Of a DNA stretch of 64,000 nt, positions 48,380-60,300 are shown piece after piece. The translations under genes and the position numbers were made by a program. This DNA is from Meghimatium bilineatum. Its lineage: Eukaryota > Mollusca > Gastropoda > Stylommatophora > Philomycidae. Position 1 is the first letter of the stretch, and every line of letters starts with the position of its first letter. The notes under the pieces were generated by a model that was not told the origin of the DNA, did no database searches, and worked only from the letters and a program-made list of their open reading frames with translations. Location of the stretch: the NCBI GenBank assembly GCA_034231615.1, contig CM067309.1:24791965-24855964 (forward strand), given 5' to 3'.

Positions 48380-51300
48380 TATATATAAAATGGTTATCAA
48401 GCGCATGAAGGATCCGGTCATCTGAGAAGCACGACTTAATGGTCGTCACATTGATATCTTTGGCACTCCGAATGATCCAGGCGTTGAAATCGCCAGCAAT
48501 AGAAGTAACAATCTGAATTTTGATGCTGTACAGATGTTAACAGAATCGGTCTGCCAGTATCCTTGCATTCCCACTTATTTACGTCGTAATGCAAAGATGA
48601 TGGCAGTAACGTGCTACGGAGTAACGTGCTGTAACCTGTCCATCTTGTGATGTTACTCCCCCACTTGTATCTCTGTCTACCTCTTGCTTGCTTTCCTTTG
48701 ACTTTACCCTCAAGTAAGGTCACCAATAAGGTGTCATGTCTTTTAATGTGTCCAACATATTTGCCTGATCTTTATGTCTCTTAGTAATTCTTTCTTCATA
48801 TTAAGTGTTTTTAGAACCTCTTCGTTTGTTTTATACTCTTTCCATTATGTTATCCCTATTCTTCTATATATCCACATCTCAAAGCATCAGTTCTGTCTTC
48901 TAATTATTTGTTTAGTGTCCATGTTTCTGAGCCATACATTAATATGGAATAGATGTAGCATTTATAATTCTCATTTTTAACTTGTTTGTAATTTGTTTAG
49001 ATGTTAATAATTTCCTCAAGTCTTTGAAGGTACTTTTAGCTATTCCTATTCTCCTTTTAACTTCTGTTTCACATCTGCCATCATTTGTGACTATGTGTCC
49101 AAGATATTGATAATGTTTCACTTGTTATAGTTTCTTTCCATGAATGTTTATGTTTAGCTCTTGTTCTTCTGTGTCTTTGCTGATTATCATTGTTTTTGTT
49201 TCTTATATATTTATATCCACTCCATATTCATTACTTGATTTATTGACTTGATCTATTAGTCTTTGTAGCGCATGTTCACTTTCTGCTAAAAGAACAGTGT
49301 CATCTGCATATCTAATGTTGTTTATTATTTTCCCATTGATCTTGAGTCCTGGTATTTCTTCTATATTTTTAAAGATATTCTCTGTGTAGATATTAAATAG
49401 ACTTGGTGATAAAAGCATCCTTTTCTTACCCCTCTTCTTATTTCTATGTATAGTGAGTAGTTGTTTTCACACCTTATTGAAGCAGTCTGTTCCCAATATA
49501 TATTTCTAATCAGTCTGATGTCTTTTCTATCTATGTCTATTTCTTGAAGATATTTGATTAATTTTTTTAAGGGTGGACTATCAATTGCCTTGGTGGCGTA
49601 TGCAAGCCATTAGATCTATAACTTCTGATATGTTTGCTTTTTGGGGAAGGCTGTCTGGTGGTATTATGGTGGCGTATGCAAATAATTTAATGTGTTATCT
49701 TCTGAAATAATCCAGAACTAACATTATTGTTAGTTTCCTAGTTTTTGTAATTCTAATTCTGCCTCTAATTGTTATCCCAAGAATTCTACGTAAGATGACA
49801 ACTCTGTGGTAACGAGCTTTCTGTGCTCTTTTGCTGCTGTTAATGTTCAGGACTGGCATGTGTAAAATAGCATAGGAATAGTAATCTTATTATTAGCATG
49901 TATAAAATTACAATCGAGGGATTCTACTGTGCTAGAGAGAGATTCCACAGTGCTATTTTGGTTTTATGTTGACATTTTACTGTTAGAATGAATATGATTA
50001 ATCAATTAAAAATATACCAACTTTCATAATAAAGATAATCTCAAATTTTTTAAAGACTAATACACTCAAATACCATTATAACAACTTGGCCCGGACCGAC
50101 GAAAATTGTATGTAATAACATAAATAACTTTCTAAATACAGTCAAATACCATTATAACAACTTGGCCCGGACCAAACTAAATTGTATGTAATAACAGAAA
50201 TTCTCGATATACAGTACAAACAATATATAATAAATATAATTGGGTATTTAGAAAAATGTTGTTAAGTAGGAAAATATGTTATAAAAGGATACGCTATAGA
50301 GGGATTTCATTGTATAAAGTACGTCCGGACAAAAACAATTCGAGTCATGATTTATTGACTGACACCACCGCTCCTTCAGTCGACCCAGCTGTAAATGAAT
50401 ACATGGGGCATGGGTTCGAGAAGGTAAACACAACAATGAAGGGAACTAACTATCCCACCTAATAGTTGCTACGGCTTGGTACATGAAGAGTTATCTTCAT
50501 CCCAGACAGCAGGTTGCGGCTATGGGATCTACCTTTACTTAGTACATGAAGAGTATTTTCATCCCAGACAGCAGGTTGCTGTCATGGGACCAACCTTTAC
50601 ATCATTGTATAAAGTATACGTACTTCTCACCATGTGCTGAAAGAAAATGAGCACCTATCTGTCTGCCCTGAATGCAGTGATGGCTGTACTGAAATATTTG
50701 AATACTCGTGTGTATGAAACCAATAAATAGATTATCTAAAAGGAAACATGTGCTATGAGAGTTCCATGTTTACTTTCCTTGAAACTATTACAGTTGAATC
50801 CCTTTATAATAAATTAGTTAGAACCGACCAAATATTTAGACCCCCCCCCCCCCCAATGTTATAAGCTATGTCCATAAATTACGATATTTTGGCCAAGTTT
50901 TATCTCGCTTCCGTTGCCAACAATTGTAGAGAATTCAGGATTTTTATGTCAAATATGTTTAACAAAAAACCGTGTTACAAAAAGTGTATTTTTAACAGAA
51001 AAAGGCAGACAAAGTTACATTATTTTTTTCATATTATTAGTAAAAGTAAAAAGTAAAGTAACCCATAGCATTTATTAATGCCGTAGTGGTGTGAGATGTT
51101 AGCGATCTCACATTTCACAGGCTCTGCAAATGAGGGCGGTAGCCATCTCCTCTCCCTCGCAGTCTTTACTTCCCGGATTAATCCGGTACCCATTTAAGGC
51201 TGGGTCGACCTGGGAGCCGTTGCGATCTGAAAACATTTCCGCCTCAGCTGGGGAATGAACCCAGGACCACTCATATGCGAAGCCAGTGCGCTAACCACTG

Positions 51301-54300
51301 CGCTAACGCGATTCCACGAATCATATTATTAGATAAATGCTTGAAATTAAAAAAAACAACAACAACAAATATTTGGCGTAGAAAAGAAAAACAGTAGGTC
51401 TATTGTTGTCGACAACTTTTGTTACCCCCCCCCCCCGTCAACAACTGACAAACTTTTTTTCAGACAACACCTCCTCCCTCCCTAATTGTTAATGTAATGT
51501 ATGGGCATTCCCCGAAAGAATTTGGGAATTGTGGAATGTAGTGCTATATAGGGAATTGTGGAATGTAGTGTTATATAAGGGAATACAGGCGTGAGCTATA
51601 GAGGGATTCCACTGTGTTAGTTTATACACGTGACGTCTAGTTCTTACTTTTATCTTGTTTTGAAAATGTACCGTAAAAAGACTTGCTAGATTTTCTTGCT
51701 TCTTGCTCATACCTGATTTCTTGGAAAATATTGTAGCCATCTTGCCAGGTGAATAGCGTAAACACCAGATTTGAACATACCTGATTTCTTGGAAAATATT
51801 GTAGCCATCTTGCCAGGTGAATAGCGTAAACACCAGATTTGAACATACCTGATTTCTTGGAAAATATTGTAGCCATCTTGCCAGGCGAATAGCGTAAACA
51901 CCAGATTTGAACATACCTGATTTCTTGGAAAATATTGTAGCCATCTTGCCAGGTGAATAGCGTAAGCACCAGATTTGAGACACTTATTTCGAGCGTCTCG
52001 AAGAAACTTGGGCGCAGTGTCTGGGGCGCTAACAACCTCAAAAAATGTATAGTTCATAGCAACAGGATCCAGATGGTAGCGAATATTCTAGAAAAAAATT
52101 TAACAGCAGATGAGACAGACATAAATTAATATGGAATGTTGGAAAGTTATTTTTGTCTGTCTGTTATTTTTCTATCAAAACTTTTTGGGGGGTTTGTTTA
52201 TCTTTGTCTGTCTTACGGGATAAAAGGAAGCTATTGTACTGTATTCTAATAAGATCTTGGGTTCAATACTGGGTCCTGTTTACGCGTGCATTTTTTGGAG
52301 ATCTCTATGGATTATCGTGTGAACTACTGAGTTACGTGCTCTGAGTAATAATCTCGGCAAGGATTGCGTTTCTTTCTAGAGAGGGATGGAGTACATATGG
52401 CAAAAGCCGAATACAGTGATGTCAATCTTCTTGAGCTCCCAATTTACCTGTTTATCTTTATATTAAAGTTAGTTAATTAACGAATGGATAACTCTGCAGA
52501 ACTGTCCTCAGTATGAACAATTCAGAGACACCTACAGGCACAACGGCTTATCATGCAAGCAAAGATATACGAAATAAAAGAAGAGCGCCAGACAATGTTC
52601 CCTTCAAGCTTTGATCTCACTCTCTCTCTCTCTTTTCCATGACATGTCCTTTCTTATGTTTACTATATTGCTTGTTTTGTTTGTTGTATTTTGTCTTGAT
52701 GACAGCTTGTAATCGAAACGTCGTCTGTAACTGTATCTCGTTATCTCGTTGTCAGTTTGTTGTGATTAAAAATATTTGCTACAGTGGTAGCTATTTCGTA
52801 AATTTTTTTTATTTGCCATGTGTTACACCAGCCCTCGCATTTTCAGTATCGAGTTGTACCCGATACACGAGTTATATCTCTTGATCACCCATAAGACTTG
52901 CCTGACAGCGTAGATATCAAGTAGCGAACAAAAAAAAAAAAAAGAAAAAAAAAGAAATAAATGTAGATTAAAACTTTAGTAAGGATGTTTAAAAAGGTAG
53001 CATATCCTATTCAGGATGTAGCCAACAACCCATCATTTTTTGGCTATAGTGATTTTCTTGGCAGTGTTTACGTCTAGCAGTTTGCAATTACTTTTTGAAT
53101 GGCCCGAATGCACAATTGTTTGCGATGGGTTTCGAACCCGACAACTTGGCCGTCACAGAAACGATAATAAAGATCGTCGTTTGCTTGTGAATGTTTTTTG
53201 GGAAACAAATATAGTTATTTATAACTTTACAGTAAAATCTCGTTATAACAACTTGGTCCTTACCGACGAAATATGTATGTAATAAAAGACATTTACTATA
53301 TGCAGTATAAACAATATAGAATAAATATAATTGGGGATTTTGAAAAAAAAGAGGAAAAATTGTTATAAAAGAATGCTCTAGAGGGATTCCACTATACTAT
53401 AGAGGGATTCATCTGTTCTATAGAATTATAACACTGTGCTATAGAGGGATTCATCTGTTCTATAGAATTATAACACTGTGCTATAGAGGGATTCATCTGT
53501 TCTATAGAATTATAACACTGTGCTATAGAGGGATTCATCTGTTCTATAGAATTATAACACTGTGCTATAGAGGAATTAATCTGTTCTATAGAATTATAAC
53601 ACTGTGCTATAGAGGGATTCATCTGTGCTTTAGATTGATTCCACTGTGCTATAGAGGAATAATTGTATTGTTGACGATTTCACTGTGCTATAGAGGAATA
53701 ATTGTATTGTTGGCGATTTCACTGTGCTATAGAGATATTCCACTGTGCTATAGAGGGATTCCACCGTTCTATATATAGATTCTACTAGACTATAGGGGTG
53801 CAAAGGAAACGCATTGCTCTCGGCGGACCCACGGTTAGCAGATAACCAAGATCCCAAATGTACCTCCTCGCGGTGCACCCTGGAAACAGAAATACAGCAG
53901 CTCGAGCTGATTCTGGCCAAATCATTTGGGGATCGTATCCGAGAATGTGGAGGTAGTAGATGGAAAGAGATGTGACTGCACAAGAGACAGACAATATCTC
54001 CGACACCACCAGCAACACCACATACAACGACACTGTCGACATACAGTGAAGCTAGTTAGTCCAGTCCGAACATTGGAGGGGCGATTAATGAAAAAAGCAT
54101 GAAAAGGTGGATGCATGGCGAAAAACAGATATATTTCATACTGAGTACTAAGACGGAGCAGCACTAGAGGGCAGCGTCAACTGCAAATAGAAAGTGAAAA
54201 CGATTACTGATATGTGAACTGTAAGCTCTGTTAGCTCGTGACGAGCTTCTAGTTACTTGATTTCCTTATAGGCAGACACCCATACCCAATAATGGGCGTC

Positions 54301-57300
54301 TAGCAAAGCAAAAAAGACCTGGCCTAACTCTAATGTCGAGTCTTCCTATACCGGAAAAATGCTCGCAAAGAGAAAGGGTCCCGTAACCAATAGGCTCAGG
54401 CAAAAGAAAAAAAGGGACAAAGATAGCAGTCCTGGCCCAACTCTACTGTCAAGCTTTCCTATACCGGAAATACACTTGCAGAGAGAAAGGGTTCCGTACC
54501 CGATGGGCTCAGGCACAAAAGAGACAACGAATTTAGCCCTGGCCCAACTCTACTGTCAGGTTTTCCTATACCGGAAATACACTTATATAGGGTTTAGTAC
54601 CCGATGGGCTCAGGCGCTATTAGGACAAGGCCGCTCAGCTCGAGAACGCCTTGCTCTCAATCGCGTGGTGTGAGACTCGAACTTGGGCGAGGGATTCACG
54701 ATGTCGGTGAATGACACCTCGGCTAAGAAGGCGAAAGAGCCAGGGTCCAACTCTTCTGTTGAGTTCTTCCTCGTATGGAACCAGGCTCACGGATGAGAAA
54801 CGGTTTAGTACCCGATAGGCACAGGCACAGTACGTCTAATTACACGAGGCAAGTTCATAGACAGTGGAACACCTCGTGCGAGACAGAAGTGAGTAAAAAA
54901 TCGTCTGGGCGAAGAGTCACCACACATACGCGTTTCTGGTGACAGATAGGGAGGCTGTCACAGGCTAGGGTAGCCCACCCGAATTGTCAAGGCATGCTGA
55001 AATCAGATGTGCTATGCCTACACGGCGCATAACGGTGGCACAACGCAATCACGCTCCCGGATATCCGTGCTGAATGCAATGGAGCGAACGCAAAACAAAC
55101 AAATTAGACTATAGAGGGTTGCAATTGTGCTACAGAATGATTCCACTGTACTATAGAGGGAATCTTCTGTGATATCGATGGATTCCACTGTACTATAGAG
55201 GGAATCTTCTGTGATATCGATGGATTCCACTGTACTATAGAGGGAATCTTCTGTGATATCGATGGATTCCACTGTACTATAGAGGGAATCTTCTGTGATA
55301 TCGATGGATTCCACTGTACTAGAGAGAGAGAGAGAGATTCCACTGTAGAGAGAGAGAGAGATTCCACTGTACTAGAGAGAGATTCCACTGTACTAGAGAG
55401 AGAGAGAAAGATATTCCACTGTACTAGAGAGAGAGAGAGAGAGAGAGATTCCACTGAATTATCGAGGGATTCTACTGTACTATCGAAGTATTCAACTGCA
55501 TTATAGAGGGATTCTACTGTTCTCTCGCGGAGAACAAGAAATAAGGGAACTGATGTATATTTTCAGGTGTTATTTTCTGTATTGTTTTGTTGCGTTGTTT
55601 CCTTTCTTATATTCCCACATGATCTCTCTTGTAACAGGATGTTCCCACTAGTTTTACTGAAGGATATAGTCCTGGGAACGTCGATGAGTTGTGCCACTTG
55701 TATATTTGCACAATGTCCCGACACATACTTCGACAGTCTCTTCAGTTTTAATGATTGAAGATCCTCCCCCCCCCCAAATCTCACCTCTATCTGCGAGCTT
55801 GTATCTATCAGTTTGTACTTCTATTTGTTTTAAATCATTCTGTTTTCTCTGTGCTATTTCTTTGTGTTTTTTCTTCTTCTAATAACCTCTATTTAAGACT
55901 GTTTATCTGTCTACACAGAAACGGACGAACATAGAAGTGATAAGAATAGTAAACATCAAAGAAAGTAGGCTCTTAAACAATGTTAAAACAGGAAAATTGG
56001 GCTTGTTTTTGGTCATATAAAAATATATATCTATCTCACGATTCTTCAGTGTCGAATACAGATCATAGGGCAGAAACTAGAGCTTTCCAGTTTGAGAGAT
56101 GAGATGTTACTGTGTGTAATTATTGTATGTTATTGAGACCCATAGTTATACCCTTTTTGATAGTTTTTCTGCGAAGAGTCTCTGTTATCTTCCACGTTTT
56201 CTTTTTCCACTTGGTACCCATTTTAATGCTTGTAGTGATAATCTGTTTTCATTCATTTTAACTACATGTCGGATATAAGTCCAACGTTGTCTTCCTATTA
56301 TTGTAGAGATATATTGTTGTTTGGTGTCTCCTCTTATCTGCTTGCTTGACGCGAATTCTTCTCAGCCAATATCCAAGAGCTTTCTAAGACATTTATTTTC
56401 AAATAAATTTACTTTCTTATTAAATACTTTTGTTATTTTTTCAACTACTGCAACTCCATAGTAATATGGATATAAAATTGGGGTTAAACAATCATAGTTT
56501 GATATATTTACGTATTTTTTAAAATTTCCTAATGTTTGTTAGTTGAACCCACTTGATAACACATTTCTCGCAGATATCTCGTTTGTTTTATCTCCATCTC
56601 GTGTCCTTGTGCAATAGGAAATGTCACAACAACATGCACAAATTAAAAGTAGAATGTATGGTTGTTGGTAGTAGGGGTAAGTAGAATGTATGGTTGTTGG
56701 TAGTAGGGGTAAGTAGAATGTATGGTTGCTCTTAAGAGGGATTAAGTCAAATGTATGGTTGATGGTAATAGGAATTAAGTCTTTTGTATGGTGACTTCTA
56801 ATAGAGATTAAGTCGAATTTATGGTGGTTGGTAACAGGGATTAATTCTAATGTATGGTTGCTGATAATAGGGATTAAAAAAAATGTATGGTTGCTGGTAA
56901 CATGGATTAAGTCGAATGTATGGTGCTGTTAACAGGGATTAAGTCAAATGTATGGTTGATGGTAATAGGGATTAAGTCGAGTGTATGGTTGATGGTAATA
57001 GGGATTAAGTCGAGTGTATGGTTGATGGTAATAGGGATTAAGTCGAGTGTATGGTTGATGGTAATAGGGATTAAGTCGAGTGTATGGTTGATGGTAATAG
57101 GGATTAAGTCGAGTGTATGGTTGATGGTAATAGGGGTAAGGCCGACCAAGATGATGGACGAGATACATCTCAGATTATTTAACTATATCCTTGAGTACGA
57201 CAGATCATCTCTCCTATAATCATGAGTCCAGAACATCGCCAAAGAAGACTGCATTTTCTAGAAAGAAAATGCCACATGAATGAACGAGTGTTGATCTTTT

Positions 57301-60300
57301 TCTGATGTTACTTCCTACTTCGGTTGTTAAGGAATCTGCACGGACTCAGAGGTCGGTGTTAAGTCTGCAAACCCACATATGCCAGTGGAGACGGGTTGAA
57401 GTTAACAATCTTTATGGAAGAAGAATATGGTTTTGAGGGCCTCTAAATCTCTCCCCCCCGTTAATTTAGAAAAATCGTCACTTCGAACTTATTTGGTCCC
57501 ATAGCCTATAACTCCGATGACGACTAATATTGAATTGTGTGTCTATACAACTAACTGATTTTCGATATATCCTCAGGAAGTGGGTTCAAATGCAAATGTC
57601 AGCAAATAAATACGGGTGGGAATAATTCTAAACACCCCATTTCTATAATGTTTCTATAATTTCACAAACAAATCTGGGTCGCAGACAAAATCTTATGAAT
57701 ATTACAGTTGCAAATCCCACCTGGTACCACACTTCCCAAATCCCACCTGGTACCAAACTTCCGAAATCCCACCTGGTACCACACTTCCCAAATTCCACCT
57801 GGTACCACACTTCCCAAATCCCACCTGGTACCACACTTCCCAAATTCCCACTTGTTACACACTTCCCAAATCCCACCTGGTACCACACTTCCCAAATCCC
57901 ACCTGGTACCACACTTCCAAAATGCCATCTAGTATCACACTACCCAAATCCCACCTGGTACCATACTTCCCACATCCCACCTGGTACCACACTTCGACAT
58001 GTAAAAAACCTAACTCTTAACATGCCCCAAGAATCCACATTGTAACACACTATCACTCTTCTAAAGAAACTCACCTGGTACCATGAGTAGGCTCTCCTGA
58101 TAGGTTCAGCCAGGATTATGACAATCTTGGTGGCTGGAACCAGCGAGTACACTCGTTTTGGTATTGGTTCATTATCGAAATAGTTTGCACTTTTTTCAAA
58201 TAACATGACATTGTTGTTTGCTGGTTGTGGAAAGTGACTTTGATACCTGCAAGTTGAGTAGGTACAAACAGTATTCAACCAGGTGAAAATTAGTGTACAT
58301 AAGCCTATGTATATTTCGAATTTTCGACAATTTTCTAGAATGTTCAAGACCAACCATTGTGTATTTCAAGATGATTATTTCACATTTCATAAAGTCCAGC
58401 TATGTTAGTTTAAATTACTTCTGCATGATTGCTCGCCTTTCATCCGGAGCTGTCCAGAAATTATGTCAACAATTTTGTGCCAATGTTTGGCCTCCGCACC
58501 ACCTTGTCAGCAACTTTAACGGGCCCTTCCCTCCCGCTTAATTAAGTCAAAAAGTCTCTAAAAAAATTGACAAAGTAAAAGAACGAACAAATGCGTTTTG
58601 TAATAAACAATTAGAATTATGGCACACATTCAATTTAATTGCTATAAAGATAACAGTATTGTTGTTTATGTCAACTTTCGTCAATACTTCCCCTTGTTAA
58701 CTGCTTAAATATATTATTTTGTTAACTACTAATAAACATTTTCAGACCTCCCCCCTTCTATATTGTTGACATAAATGTATGAACAATCTGCTTACCGGAT
58801 GATACCATCCATTACTTAGGAGATATGTGTTGTTAGCTCTAAGTCATAGATGGAACCAATCATATTTTAAGTTATGCTGTCTCAGTGGGCTTTATTTTCC
58901 CGCTCTCGGGTGAAAACGATGTGAGTTAATATTGTAGCCTTCCTGTTGTAAGTCTCAGCCATGGCCATCTAGATCTTAGTTAACATTGTAGCCTTCCTTT
59001 CTTGATTCTTGATTAGAAACTGGCCTCATAGCACATGGGGCATTCCCATAGGTGCTCTGCCCTCTGATTTAGCCCTCTGATGGTGTTTCGAGTCTAATGC
59101 TGCAGAAACAGACGTCGACATCAGGGAACACCGCTGGCCCTTGCGACAGGTTTTTTTGTTGTTCCGCCCACCCACGCCGTGCCCGTAACTAGTTCAAGCA
59201 CAACGTCGGCCTGTAGGAACAACATGGTAACTGTTATCGAAGGTTACGACTGCGGGAAAGCCTCACTTTTGTAGGGATCAGCCATGGCCATCTAGATCTA
59301 CAAATTTATCAGCAAACAAACATACCACCAACCCAAGAAATCAACCCAACAAATCAGCTCACAAACCCAACAAATCAGCACACAAACCCAACAAATCAGC
59401 TCACAAACCCAACAAATCAGCTCACAAACCCAACAAATCAGCTCACAAACCCAACACATCAATGCACAAACCCAACAAATCAGCTCACAAACCCAACAAA
59501 TCAGCTCACAAACCCAACAAATCAGCTCACAAACCCAACAAATCAGCTCACAAACCCAACAAATCAGCTCACAAACCCAACAAATCAGCTCACAAACCCA
59601 ACAAATCAGCTCACAAACCCAACAAATCAGCTCACAAACCCAACAAATCCTCTCACAAACCCAACAAATCAGCTCACAAACCCAACAAATCTGATCACAA
59701 ACGCAACAAATCTGATCACAAACCCAAAAAAATCAGCTCACAAACCCACCAAATCAGCACACAAACCCAACAAATAAGCTCACAAACCCAACAAATCAGC
59801 TCACAAACCCAACAAATCAGCTCACAAACCCAACAAATCAGCTCACAAACCCAACAAATCAGCTCACAAACCCAACAAATCAGCTCACAAACCCAACAAA
59901 TCAGCTCACAAACCCAACAAATCAGCTCACAAACCCAACAAATCAGCTCACAAACCCAACAAATCAGCTCACAAACCCAACAAATCAGCTCACAAACCCA
60001 ACAAATCAGCTCACAAACCCAGCAAAACAGCTCACAAACCCAGTTATCAGCTCACAAACCCAACAAATCAGCTCACAAACCCAACAAATCCGCTCACAAA
60101 CCCAACAAAACAGCTCACAAACCCAGTTATCAGCTCACAAACCCAACAAATCAGCTCACAAACCCAACAAATCAGCTCACAAACCCAACAAATCAGCTCA
60201 CAAACCCAACAAATCAGCTCACAAACCCAGCAAAACAGCTCACAAACCCAGTTATCAGCTCACAAACCCAACAAATCAGCCCACAAACCCAACAAATCTG

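Noticed and set aside
51062-51316. A tRNA gene
   Set aside because: A and B boxes are present, but the head lacks a proper acceptor stem and continues into a SINE body. Judged to be a tRNA-derived SINE.
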